This document shows, one piece after another, positions 34,408 to 43,163 of a stretch of 64,000 bases of DNA. Numbering within the stretch: position 1 is the first letter of the stretch; every line of letters starts with the position of its first letter. Below the pieces are notes generated by a model that worked only from the letters and a program-made list of their open reading frames with translations, did no database searches and had not been told where the DNA came from. This DNA comes from Streptomyces cyaneus (lineage in GTDB: Bacteria; Actinomycetota; Actinomycetes; Streptomycetales; Streptomycetaceae): contig NZ_RQJW01000006.1 in the NCBI RefSeq assembly GCF_004028635.1, positions 310,001-374,000 on the forward strand, given 5' to 3'. A program made the position numbers and the translations under genes.

Positions 34408-35532
34408 GTGACTGAGATCGAGATCGGGCGCGGCAAGCGCGGCCGCAGGGCGTACGCCTTCGACGACATCGCCGTCGTCCCGAGCCGCCGTACGCGGGAC
34501 CCGAAGGAGGTCTCGATCGCCTGGCAGATCGACGCCTACCGCTTCGAGCTGCCCTTCCTGGCCGCCCCCATGGACTCGGTCGTCTCCCCGGCCACCGCGA
34601 TCCGCATCGGAGAGCTCGGCGGCCTCGGCGTGCTGAACCTCGAGGGCCTGTGGACGCGGTACGAGGATCCGCAGCCGCTGCTCGACGAGATCGCCGGGCT
34701 GCCCACGGAGGCCGCCACGCGCCGCCTGCAGGAGATCTACGCCGCCCCCATCAAGGAGGAGCTGATCGGGCAGCGCATCAAGGAGGTGCGCGACTCGGGC
34801 GTGGTCACCGCCGCCGCGCTCTCCCCGCAGCGCACCGCCCAGTTCTCCAAGGCGGTCGTCGACGCGGGCGTGGACATCTTCGTCATCCGCGGTACGACGG
34901 TCTCGGCGGAGCACGTCTCCGGTGCGGCCGAGCCGCTGAACCTGAAGCAGTTCATCTACGAGCTCGACGTCCCGGTGATCGTCGGCGGCTGCGCCACCTA
35001 CACCGCGGCCCTGCACCTGATGCGCACCGGCGCGGCGGGCGTCCTGGTCGGCTTCGGCGGCGGCGCCGCGCACACCACGCGCAACGTCCTGGGCATCCGG
35101 GTGCCGATGGCGACGGCGGTCGCGGACGTGGCGGCGGCCCGCCGTGACTACATGGACGAGTCCGGCGGCCGGTATGTGCACGTGATCGCGGACGGCGGCG
35201 TCGGCTGGTCCGGCGACCTGCCCAAGGCAATCGCCTGTGGCGCCGACGCGGTCATGATGGGCTCCCCGCTCGCGCGCGCGACCGACGCGCCGGGCAAGGG
35301 CCACCACTGGGGCATGGAGGCCGTCAACGAGGAGCTGCCGCGCGGCAAGAAGGTCGACCTCGGCACGGTCGGCACCATCGAGGAGGTTCTGACGGGCCCG
35401 TCCCACACCCCGGACGGCTCGATGAACTTCTTCGGCGCCCTGCGCCGCGCCATGGCCACCACCGGCTACAGCGAGCTCAAGGAGTTCCAGCGCGTCGAGG
35501 TGACGGTGGCGGACTCGCAGCACCAGCGCTGA
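34408..35532 (+). CDS. guaB3: GuaB3-type IMP dehydrogenase family protein
   Basis: The 374-residue protein has the IMPDH/GMPR barrel without CBS domains. It aligns with GuaB throughout, but at the catalytic loop it reads GFGGGAAHTTRNVLG where GuaB has GVGPGSICTTRVVAG. His222 thus occupies the position of the catalytic Cys. Substrate-binding blocks such as VIADGGVGWSGDLPKAIACG are present. The GTG start has AGGGAAAGG upstream. GuaB3 proteins are common in actinobacteria, but their role in this group is not settled. A strong terminator separates it from guaB, so it has its own promoter. Confidence 0.9.
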   Translation: MTEIEIGRGKRGRRAYAFDDIAVVPSRRTRDPKEVSIAWQIDAYRFELPFLAAPMDSVVSPATAIRIGELGGLGVLNLEGLWTRYEDPQPLLDEIAGLPTEAATRRLQEIYAAPIKEELIGQRIKEVRDSGVVTAAALSPQRTAQFSKAVVDAGVDIFVIRGTTVSAEHVSGAAEPLNLKQFIYELDVPVIVGGCATYTAALHLMRTGAAGVLVGFGGGAAHTTRNVLGIRVPMATAVADVAAARRDYMDESGGRYVHVIADGGVGWSGDLPKAIACGADAVMMGSPLARATDAPGKGHHWGMEAVNEELPRGKKVDLGTVGTIEEVLTGPSHTPDGSMNFFGALRRAMATTGYSELKEFQRVEVTVADSQHQR

Positions 35533-35553
35533 CGCCGCGCCCGGCCCGAACGA

Positions 35554-35591
35554 AAGGGGCCCGGACCACCGAGAGGTGTTCCGGGCCCCTT
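35554..35591. terminator. Bidirectional terminator
   Basis: Perfect 12-bp arms AAGGGGCCCGGA and TCCGGGCCCCTT with a 14-base loop lie between the convergent guaB3 and membrane-protein genes. Confidence 0.88.
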
Positions 35592-35610
35592 CGCATGCGT
35601 GCGGGACGGC

Positions 35611-36105
35611 TCAGGCCGCGGCCTTCTTGGCGCCGGAGAACGCGGCGAACGCGCCGATGCCGAGGAAGACGAAGGTCAGAGCGTCCGCTTCCTCGCTCCA
35701 GACCTTGGTCACCACGTCGAAGTGGTCGGTGAGGACCGTGGTCAGGGAGACGCCGAGCTCGTCGGCGCCGATCGCCGCGAAGCCGATGAGCTGGCCGAGG
35801 TAGACGGCGCCCAGGGAGAGGATCGCGCTCACCACGGGCAGTGCCGGGTTGGCGCCGCCGATCTTGCCGGCGGCGAGTCCGATGACGAAGCCGACGCCGA
35901 CCGCGGCGTAGCCGATCTCGTACTCGGTGGCGCCGACGATGCCGCCGTAGATACCGGCGGTGACCAGGGCCGCGACGACGGCGGCGACGATGCCGAGGGC
36001 GATGTTGTTGCGCGCGGGCGCGGGCGGGGCCGGGGGCACGGCGTCCGGCTGCTGGGCGAACGGGTTGCCGTCGGTGGGCTGAGACGGCGGCACTGACTGG
36101 GTCAT
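35611..36105 (-). CDS. Small membrane protein of unknown function
   Basis: The 164-residue protein has a Pro-rich cytoplasmic N-terminus of about 33 residues. It is followed by hydrophobic segments: NIALGIVAAVVAALVTAGIY, AAVGVGFVIGLAAGKIGG, LPVVSAILSLGAVYLGQLIGFAA and TFVFLGIGAFAAFSGA. A soluble loop separates the last two. It is not a recognised family. The N-terminal Pro/Gln-rich start followed by helices resembles many actinobacterial DUF-type membrane proteins. Confidence 0.75.
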   Translation of the reverse strand: MTQSVPPSQPTDGNPFAQQPDAVPPAPPAPARNNIALGIVAAVVAALVTAGIYGGIVGATEYEIGYAAVGVGFVIGLAAGKIGGANPALPVVSAILSLGAVYLGQLIGFAAIGADELGVSLTTVLTDHFDVVTKVWSEEADALTFVFLGIGAFAAFSGAKKAAA

Positions 36106-36257
36106 GACAGGAATCCCCCCACGGGACTGTCGGTCCCCTGCGGGACCTTGAATGAGCGGTGTGACTGCGCACGACTGTGCGACGAGACGCCGAAGAGTAA
36201 CAGGCCGACCGCCCCGCTTCGCCAGTGAATTCGCGGGGTGGCCGGTGGCTGTCGTGG

Positions 36258-37487
36258 TCAGAGCCGGTGGGCCGCCCCCATGGGTGTCGCCCCCCGGGTG
36301 TCCAGCAGGAGCTGGGCCTTCACCGACAGGCCCTGGAGGTCGTAGGTGCGGTGCTGCTGGAGCAGGATCGTCAGGTCGGCGTCGGCGGCGGCATCGTAGA
36401 GGGAGTCCGCGCGCGGCACCGGGCGGTCCAGGACGTTCCAGGACGCGACGTGCGGGTCGTGGTAGCTCACGGACGCGCCCAGTTCCATCAGCCGGATCGC
36501 GAGCTCCTGGGCGGGCGTGGCCTGCTGGTCGGCGACATCGGGCTTGTAGGTGACGCCGAGGAGGAGGATGCGGGCGCCGCGCGCGGACTTGCCGTGCTCA
36601 TTGAGGAGGGTGGCGGAACGCTGGACGACGTAACGGGGCATCTGGCTGTTGACCTGCTGGGCCAGTTCGACCATCCGCAGGGTGCGGCCCGCGGGGGCGG
36701 TCAGCTCCTGCGGGACTGCGTGTCCGCCGACGCCGGGGCCGGGGCGGAAGGCCTGGAAGCCGAAGGGCTTGGTCTCCGCGCAGCGGATGACGTCCCACAG
36801 GTCGACGCCCAAGTCGTGGCAGAGGACGGCCATTTCGTTGACGAGGGCGATGTTGACGTGCCGGAAGTTGGTCTCCAGCACCTGCACGGTCTCCGCCTCG
36901 CGCGGTCCACGCGCGCGTACCACCTTGTCGGTGAGCCGACCGTAGAAGGCCGCGGCCGACTCGGTGCAGGCGGGGGTGAGGCCGCCGATCACCTTGGGGG
37001 TGTTGGCGGGAGTGAAGTCGCGGTTGCCGGGGTCGACGCGGCTGGGGGAGTAGGCCAGGTGGAAATCGCGGCCGGCGCGCAGCCCCGAGCCCTCTTCGAG
37101 GAGCGGGCGCAGAACGTTCTCGGTGGTGCCCGGGGGGACGGGCGACTCCAGGATCACGGTGGTGTGCGGGCGCAGTCGTCCGGCCAGGGTGCGGGCGGCC
37201 GCCTCCACCTGGCTCAGATCGAGCCCGCCGTCCGCTCCGCGCGGGGTGGGCGCGCAGATGACGGCGGTGCGCACGCGGCCGAGCTCGGCGGGGCTGGTGG
37301 CATGCCGGAAGCCCCCCGCGAGCATCCGGCGCAACTCGGCTGGGCTGAGGGAGCCGGGCTCCGGCCCGGTCCGGTAACCGAGCGTGGGGATGCCGGCGGC
37401 GACGGCGGCCTGGGCCAGGGGCAGGCCGTACAAGCCGAGTCCGATGACGGCGAGATCTGCGGGCATGGCGTGGGCCGTCCTTCCCAA
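36258..37487 (-). CDS. UDP-sugar dehydrogenase homologue lacking catalytic residues
   Basis: The 409-residue protein has the three-domain build of UDP-glucose/UDP-ManNAc dehydrogenases: GLGLYGLPLA nucleotide-binding loop, SPVPPGTTE, YSPSRVDPG, NFRHVNIALVNEMAVLCHDL and the C-terminal GVTYKPDVAD domain. By eye the catalytic Cys of the GGHCxP motif is Ala257 (GVGGHAVPQE), and the active-site Lys of AEAAKL is Gln202 (AETVQVLE). The acidic residue that normally follows beta-2 is replaced in GYRTGPE. Oxidation through a thioester is thus unlikely. It may bind a nucleotide sugar without oxidising it or do another reaction. ATG 37466 is an alternative start. Confidence 0.82.
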   Translation of the reverse strand: MGRTAHAMPADLAVIGLGLYGLPLAQAAVAAGIPTLGYRTGPEPGSLSPAELRRMLAGGFRHATSPAELGRVRTAVICAPTPRGADGGLDLSQVEAAARTLAGRLRPHTTVILESPVPPGTTENVLRPLLEEGSGLRAGRDFHLAYSPSRVDPGNRDFTPANTPKVIGGLTPACTESAAAFYGRLTDKVVRARGPREAETVQVLETNFRHVNIALVNEMAVLCHDLGVDLWDVIRCAETKPFGFQAFRPGPGVGGHAVPQELTAPAGRTLRMVELAQQVNSQMPRYVVQRSATLLNEHGKSARGARILLLGVTYKPDVADQQATPAQELAIRLMELGASVSYHDPHVASWNVLDRPVPRADSLYDAAADADLTILLQQHRTYDLQGLSVKAQLLLDTRGATPMGAAHRL

Positions 37488-37516
37488 TAACCGAAGCGGT
37501 GCGGGTGCGCAAGCCC

Positions 37517-37610
37517 TGTGGACAGGACGAGGGAGCGCAATGTCAGACTAGGAGTAAATATGACCGATTTGCGGGATTGGACGTTGGCGTTTCCGTGAGT
37601 GTTGTCCACA
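37517..37610. other. glpD upstream region: two inverted DnaA-box-like 9-mers and a small ORF
   Basis: CTGTCCACA (minus strand, 37517-37525) and TTGTCCACA (37602-37610) match or nearly match the Streptomyces DnaA box. Between them GGAG is followed after five bases by a 12-codon ORF (37560-37598; MTDLRDWTLAFP). All three are short enough to be chance, but they are the only notable features of this 240-base spacer. Confidence 0.35.
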
Positions 37611-37728
37611 GGCTGGGGGCGCGTGGTGGCTGAAGTCGGGCAACCCGGTCAGAATTTGGGCATGGGGGGTACGAAGCGGGCTTCGCCCGACGGGTGCGGC
37701 CTACGCGACCGATGAGCGGGAGGCAGCG

Positions 37729-39435
37729 GTGAGGACAGCGACACTGGGGCCGGCGGAGCGCGCCGAGTCACTGGCATCAATGGCCGAGCGCGAGCTGGAC
37801 CTACTGGTCGTGGGCGGCGGCGTCGTGGGCGCGGGCACCGCCCTGGACGCGGCCACTCGCGGACTGTCCACCGGCCTGGTCGAGGCACGTGACTGGGCAT
37901 CGGGCACATCGAGCAGGTCCAGCAAACTGATCCACGGCGGCCTGCGCTATCTGGAGATGCTCGACTTCGTGCTCGTCCGGGAGGCCTTGAAGGAGCGGGG
38001 CCTGCTGCTGGAGAGGCTCGCCCCGCATCTGGTGAAGCCGGTGCCCTTCCTGTACCCACTGCAGCACAAGGGATGGGAGCGCCTGTACGCCGGTTCGGGC
38101 GTCGCGCTCTATGACGTCATGTCGATGGCCCGCGGCCACGGGCGCGGCCTGCCCCTGCACCGCCACCTGAGCCGCCGTCACGCCCTACGCGTCGCCCCCG
38201 CTCTGAAGAAGGACGCGCTGGTCGGGGCGCTGCAGTACTACGACGCCCAGATGGACGACGCCCGCTATGTGGCCACCCTGGTGCGCACGGCGGCGGCCTA
38301 CGGCGCCAAGACCGCCAACCGCGCGCGCGTGACCGGGTTTCTGCGTGAGGGCGAGCGCGTCGTCGGGGCCCGGGTGCAGGACGTCGAGGCGGGCGGGGAG
38401 TACGAGATCCGCGCCAAGCAGATCGTCAACGCGACCGGTGTGTGGACCGACGACACCCAGTCGATGGTGGGGGAGCGCGGACAGTTCCACGTACGCGCCT
38501 CCAAGGGCATCCATCTGGTCGTACCCAAGGACCGCATCCACTCCTCGACCGGGCTGATCCTGCGCACGGAGAAGTCCGTGCTGTTCGTCATCCCCTGGGG
38601 CCGGCACTGGATCGTCGGCACCACCGACACCGACTGGGACCTCGACAAGGCCCACCCGGCCGCATCCAGCGCGGACATCGACTACCTGCTGGAACACGTG
38701 AACTCGGTGCTCGCGGTGCCGCTGACCCGGGACGACGTGGAGGGCGTGTACGCCGGACTGCGGCCCCTGCTCGCCGGCGAGTCGGACGCCACCAGCAAGC
38801 TGTCGCGCGAGCACACCGTGGCGCACCCCGTGCCCGGGCTGGTCGTCGTGGCCGGCGGCAAGTACACGACGTACCGGGTGATGGCCAAGGATGCGGTGGA
38901 CGCTGCCGTGCACGGTCTCGACATGCGGGTCGCCGAGTGCGTGACGGAGGACATTCCGCTGCTGGGCGCCGAGGGATACCGGGCGCTGTGGAACGCGCGG
39001 GCGCGGATCGCGGCGCGGACGGGGCTTCATGTGGTGCGGGTGGAGCACCTGTTGAACCGGTACGGATCGCTGGCGGAGGAGGTGCTCGAACTCATCGCCG
39101 CCAATCCCACCCTCGGTGAACCCCTGCAGTCCGCCGACGACTATCTGCGCGCCGAGATCGTCTACGCCGCCTCGCACGAGGGGGCGCGGCATCTGGATGA
39201 CGTGCTGACGCGGCGGACCCGCATCTCGATCGAGACGTTCGACCGCGGGTCGCGGTGCGCGCGCGAGGCCGCCGAACTGATGGCGCCGGTGCTGGGCTGG
39301 GACAAGGACCATATCGACCGCGAGATCGAGCACTACCAGAAGCGGGTGGAGGCCGAGCGGGAGTCGCAGCGGCAGCCGGACGACCTGACGGCGGACGCGG
39401 CGCGATTGGGGGCGCCGGACATCGTGCCGTTGTAG
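37729..39435 (+). CDS. glpD: Glycerol-3-phosphate dehydrogenase (GlpD, FAD-linked)
   Basis: This membrane-associated flavoenzyme oxidises sn-glycerol 3-phosphate to dihydroxyacetone phosphate and feeds electrons to quinone. The 568 residues include the FAD-binding LLVVGGGVVGAGTALDAATRG, the family blocks TSSRSSKLIHGGLRYLE and WIVGTTDTDWD, and the C-terminal helical domain. GTG 37729 is taken as start; ATG 37780 is an internal alternative just before the FAD motif. It has no glpF or glpK next to it here. Confidence 0.95.
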   Translation: MRTATLGPAERAESLASMAERELDLLVVGGGVVGAGTALDAATRGLSTGLVEARDWASGTSSRSSKLIHGGLRYLEMLDFVLVREALKERGLLLERLAPHLVKPVPFLYPLQHKGWERLYAGSGVALYDVMSMARGHGRGLPLHRHLSRRHALRVAPALKKDALVGALQYYDAQMDDARYVATLVRTAAAYGAKTANRARVTGFLREGERVVGARVQDVEAGGEYEIRAKQIVNATGVWTDDTQSMVGERGQFHVRASKGIHLVVPKDRIHSSTGLILRTEKSVLFVIPWGRHWIVGTTDTDWDLDKAHPAASSADIDYLLEHVNSVLAVPLTRDDVEGVYAGLRPLLAGESDATSKLSREHTVAHPVPGLVVVAGGKYTTYRVMAKDAVDAAVHGLDMRVAECVTEDIPLLGAEGYRALWNARARIAARTGLHVVRVEHLLNRYGSLAEEVLELIAANPTLGEPLQSADDYLRAEIVYAASHEGARHLDDVLTRRTRISIETFDRGSRCAREAAELMAPVLGWDKDHIDREIEHYQKRVEAERESQRQPDDLTADAARLGAPDIVPL

Positions 39436-39507
39436 TGCACCGTATGCGACAGAACGTCACTCGAACGGGTGGCTGGAGCTGGGATCTCTGCTCGAACCTC
39501 GGCCGTT

Positions 39508-40590
39508 CTACCAGGTGCGAGGGCAGAACTCGGCGGCGAGCAGCCGGGGTTCGAGACCGGGATCTGCGATCGCCGTCGTGTTCACCCGGAATGTGAGGAC
39601 GCGACGACCGCCGACGGTGGCCGCGGAGCGCACGTAGCTGCCGGAGATGCGCCCGTTGTGCCCCCATACGACGGTGCCGCACGGCAGTTTCACGGGAAAG
39701 AGCCCCATGCCGTACGAGCCATGTGCGGCACGGGTGTCGAGCATCTCGCGCAGCCGGCGCGGGGGCAGCAGCCGGCCGCCGAGCAGTGCGGCGTAGAAGC
39801 GGTCGAGGTCGGCGAGCGTGGTCACCAGCTCGCCCGCGGCGCCGGCCACCCGCGGGTCGAGCTCGGTGACGTCGGTCCCGTCGGTGGCGTAGGCGCGGCC
39901 GTGCGGGGAGGGAAGAGAGGTGCGGGATCCAGGGAAGGAGGTGCCGGTCAGACCCAGCGGAGCGACGATGCGTCGCTCGGCCTCGGTGGCGTAGGAGCGG
40001 CCGGTGACGTGCTCGATGACCAGGCCGAGCAGGACGTAGTTGGTGTTCGAGTAGGAGAAGCTGCCGCGGTCGGCAGGGGGGTGGGTGAGTGCGATGCGTA
40101 CGGCCTGAAGCGGCGTGACGGGGACGGTGCCCCCGGTCTCGGCGGTGAAGTCGTACAGGCCGCTGGTGTGGGTCAGCAGGGAACGAAGGGTCAGCGCGCG
40201 ACCGTCGTTGCCCGCCCCGCGCACCAGACCAGGCAGATGCCGCTCCACCGTGTCGGACAGGGACAGCCGTCGCTCGCCGGCCAGTTGAAGGACGACCGTC
40301 GCGATGAAGGTCTTGGTGACGCTGCCGGCGCGGAAATGGTCGGTGGGGGCGATGCCCGGACCGGTCTGGGCGTAGCGGGTGCCGGTCTCCTCATGGGCCA
40401 GCAGGGCCGTGGCGGGGGCCTTGCCCTCGGTGACGAGCAATGGAAGGAGGGCGCCGGTCGCCCATACCGGGGGCGCCGAGGAGGCGATGGGAGCCAGACC
40501 GAGGAGCGCAACGGACACCAGACCGAGGAGGGCCAGGGACACAGGAATGCCCAGTAGTGTCCGAAACGGCGGCATCGTCGGTCGCGCCAT
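39508..40590 (-). CDS. Secreted serine hydrolase, class C beta-lactamase/DD-peptidase fold
   Basis: The 360-residue protein has an N-terminal hydrophobic export segment (LLGIPVSLALLGLVSVALLG). Its penicillin-binding fold has catalytic motifs SVTK (SxxK, nucleophile Ser), YSNTN (YxN) and HNG in place of KTG. Such proteins are DD-carboxypeptidases, esterases or D-aminopeptidases; the motif set does not distinguish them. It is convergent with glpD and divergent from the first kinase gene. Confidence 0.88.
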   Translation of the reverse strand: MARPTMPPFRTLLGIPVSLALLGLVSVALLGLAPIASSAPPVWATGALLPLLVTEGKAPATALLAHEETGTRYAQTGPGIAPTDHFRAGSVTKTFIATVVLQLAGERRLSLSDTVERHLPGLVRGAGNDGRALTLRSLLTHTSGLYDFTAETGGTVPVTPLQAVRIALTHPPADRGSFSYSNTNYVLLGLVIEHVTGRSYATEAERRIVAPLGLTGTSFPGSRTSLPSPHGRAYATDGTDVTELDPRVAGAAGELVTTLADLDRFYAALLGGRLLPPRRLREMLDTRAAHGSYGMGLFPVKLPCGTVVWGHNGRISGSYVRSAATVGGRRVLTFRVNTTAIADPGLEPRLLAAEFCPRTW

Positions 40591-40785
40591 GCGGGGTTCC
40601 TTTCCTTGTCGCGGCTCATCATGCCGGGCGGCGGAATGTTCGATTCAGCTGGGCTCGGGTCCGCCGTGGCCGGGAGGTGCGGGCCGTGTGGTGGCGTGGC
40701 GATGTGACGGGCACCCTGGGCGTTGGGCACTTGTCGGGTGAGAGACAATGGAGCCTCTGTCAGGGCGGGTTGTATGAGGGGACGC

Positions 40786-42978
40786 ATGTCGGAGGCGGAG
40801 CGGGCGGGGACATCTCGTCAGGACACTCGTCAGGACAACCGCGAGCGTCTCCTCGCGGGGCGGTACCGGCTGGGCGATGTGCTCGGCCGGGGCGGCATGG
40901 GCACGGTGTGGCGAGCCGAGGACGAGACCCTGGGGCGGACGGTCGCCGTCAAGGAGCTGCGGTTCCCGTCGAACATCGACGAGGAGGAGAAGCGGCGGCT
41001 GATCACACGCACGTTGCGTGAGGCCAAGGCGATCGCCCGGATCCGCAACAACAGTGCGGTGACGGTGTTCGACGTGGTCGAAGAGGACGACCGGCCGTGG
41101 ATCGTGATGGAACTCGTCGAGGGCAAGTCGCTCGCCGAGGTCATCCGCGAGGACGGCCTGCTCGAGCCGAAGCGGGCGGCCGAGGTGGGCCTGGCGATCC
41201 TCGACGTGCTGCGGTCCGCGCACCGCGAGGGCATCCTGCACCGGGACGTCAAGCCGTCCAACGTCCTGCTGGAGTCCGACACCGACCGCGTCGTGCTCAC
41301 CGACTTCGGCATCGCCCAGGTCGAGGGCGACCCGTCCATCACCTCGACCGGCATGCTCGTCGGCGCGCCCTCCTACATCTCCCCGGAACGGGCCCGCGGC
41401 CACAAGCCGGGCCCGGCGGCCGACCTGTGGTCGCTGGGCGGGCTGTTGTACGCGTCGGTCGAGGGCGTGCCGCCGTACGACAAGGGCTCCGCGATCGCGA
41501 CTCTCACGGCGGTGATGACCGAGCCGCTGGAGGAGCCGAAGAACGCGGGGCCGTTGAAGGACGTCATCTACGGCCTGCTCACCAAGGACCCCGCCAAGAG
41601 GCTCGACGACGCCGGTGCGCGGGCGATGCTCAACGCCGTCATCCACGCGCCCGAGCCCAAGGACGAGCCGGAGCCGGCGCTGGACGCGACGAGGGTCGTG
41701 CCGTTGCCGCCGCAGCCGGACGCGCCTGCGGACAAGGGCCGTTCGGGTGCCGGGTCCGGGTCTGGGGGCAAGCGGGGCGAGGAGGCCGGGGAGCGGTTGC
41801 GCGGGGCGCTGCGTTCCGTGCGGAAGGCCGCGGTGAGTGCCGGCGCGGCTGGGTCGGCGGCTGCGGCGCGTGGCAAGTCCGGGAGTGAGAAGGCTGCCTC
41901 GGGGTCCGGTGGCGGCGCGGCCGGGGGTTCGTCCGCGGGAGCGGGCGCGGCCGGGGCGTCGTCGTCGGCGGCGGCAGGGAGTTCGGGCCGGACTTCCGGG
42001 GGCAAGGACGCAGCGGCGGCCGGCTCTGCTGTCGGGGCTGACGTCGGCGCCGATACCAACGCTGGTACCAACACTGGTGTCGGTGACAAGGCCGGTTCCG
42101 GTGCCGGTGAGCGGGATGCTCGGACCGCGAACGGGCAGAGTGGCGGCGGCCGGAGTTCGGGGTGGCCCGTGGTGCCGCCGCCGGATCTGCCGCCGCGGCC
42201 CGTGCCGAGGGCGCCGCTGACCGATGTGGTGCCGAAGCGGACGCTGGTGATCATCGCGGTGGTCGTGGTGCTGGCCGTGATCGGAGTGGTGCTGGCCTTC
42301 GTGCTCGACGGGGACGGCGACGGGTCCAAGGCGTCCGCGAGCGGGGGCAAGGCCAAAGCCTCCGCCAGCGCGAGTGCCGACACCAAGCAGGACGAGAAGG
42401 ACAGCACCCGTACGGACGGTGAGGCGACCGCGTCCGCCGACTCCGGTGCGGGGACGGGATCCGGCAAGGAGACCGGGAGTACGCCGAGCGCCGGGACGAG
42501 CGCGACCGGCGGGAGCGGTGCCGAGGCGGGATCCGGGAGCGACAGCGGGGCCGCGTCGACCCACAAGGGGGGCCAGGGGTACTCGATCGGGCTGCCCAAG
42601 GGGTGGAAGTTCCAGTCCACGGGGTCGGCCGGGGACCGGTTCACCGGGCCCGACGGGCAGAAGCTGCTCGTCGCCTGGACGTCCACGCCGAAGGACGACC
42701 CGGTGGCGGACTGGAAGAACCAGGAGCGGGGCATGGTGCGCTCGCAGTACAAGAGGATCCGCATAGAGGCGGTGGACTACCGCGGCTGGAACACGGCCGA
42801 CTGGGAGTTCACCTATGCCGAGGGCGGGACGAAGTACCGGACGATCGACCGTGGCTTCGTCGTGAACGACCATCTCGGATATGCGCTGATGTACACCGCG
42901 AAAGCCGGTAATTGGGACGGCAACCTCCGCAAGGAGACATGGCGGACGCTGACGAACACGTTCGAGCGGAAGTCGTGA
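40786..42978 (+). CDS. Transmembrane Ser/Thr protein kinase (array member 1)
   Basis: This Hanks-type kinase has 730 residues. The kinase domain (about 27-285) has the Gly loop GRGGMGTVW, Lys56 in VAVKEL, HRDVKPSN with Asp154, and DFGIAQ. A roughly 200-residue Ala/Gly/Ser-rich juxtamembrane linker precedes a helix at about 487-507. Outside lie another Ser/Ala-rich stretch and a folded domain of about 145 residues (GYSIGLPKGWKF.. to ..TLTNTFERK) resembling Mog1/PsbP-like domains. There are no PASTA repeats. ATG 40786 has GAGGGG upstream. It heads six consecutive kinase-like genes on one strand with short spacers. Confidence 0.93.
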   Translation: MSEAERAGTSRQDTRQDNRERLLAGRYRLGDVLGRGGMGTVWRAEDETLGRTVAVKELRFPSNIDEEEKRRLITRTLREAKAIARIRNNSAVTVFDVVEEDDRPWIVMELVEGKSLAEVIREDGLLEPKRAAEVGLAILDVLRSAHREGILHRDVKPSNVLLESDTDRVVLTDFGIAQVEGDPSITSTGMLVGAPSYISPERARGHKPGPAADLWSLGGLLYASVEGVPPYDKGSAIATLTAVMTEPLEEPKNAGPLKDVIYGLLTKDPAKRLDDAGARAMLNAVIHAPEPKDEPEPALDATRVVPLPPQPDAPADKGRSGAGSGSGGKRGEEAGERLRGALRSVRKAAVSAGAAGSAAAARGKSGSEKAASGSGGGAAGGSSAGAGAAGASSSAAAGSSGRTSGGKDAAAAGSAVGADVGADTNAGTNTGVGDKAGSGAGERDARTANGQSGGGRSSGWPVVPPPDLPPRPVPRAPLTDVVPKRTLVIIAVVVVLAVIGVVLAFVLDGDGDGSKASASGGKAKASASASADTKQDEKDSTRTDGEATASADSGAGTGSGKETGSTPSAGTSATGGSGAEAGSGSDSGAASTHKGGQGYSIGLPKGWKFQSTGSAGDRFTGPDGQKLLVAWTSTPKDDPVADWKNQERGMVRSQYKRIRIEAVDYRGWNTADWEFTYAEGGTKYRTIDRGFVVNDHLGYALMYTAKAGNWDGNLRKETWRTLTNTFERKS

Positions 42979-43163
42979 CGTGAGCGGCTCTCGGTTCGGG
43001 GCCGCGGCGGGCAGGGTTGAGCGGTGAGATACAGCAACCCCTCTTTGCGGGTTGCCTCCGGCACGTATCGTGAATGCTTGCGGACCGTACGCATCCAGTC
43101 GTGCGTCCGGAACGGGACGCAAGGCGAGCGGAATTGACCAACCGGGCGGCCGGGGGAGGCAAC

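Noticed and set aside
41740..42560. Repetitive Gly/Ser/Ala coding region in kinase 1 considered as a CRISPR or VNTR array
   Set aside because: No regular repeat period at DNA level; it is a low-complexity linker.
40645..43122. Very long open frames on the minus strand across the kinase array and other genes
   Set aside because: They are the mirror of high-GC codon bias; they show no domain and low-complexity Arg/Gly/Pro composition, whereas the plus-strand frames have complete kinase motifs.
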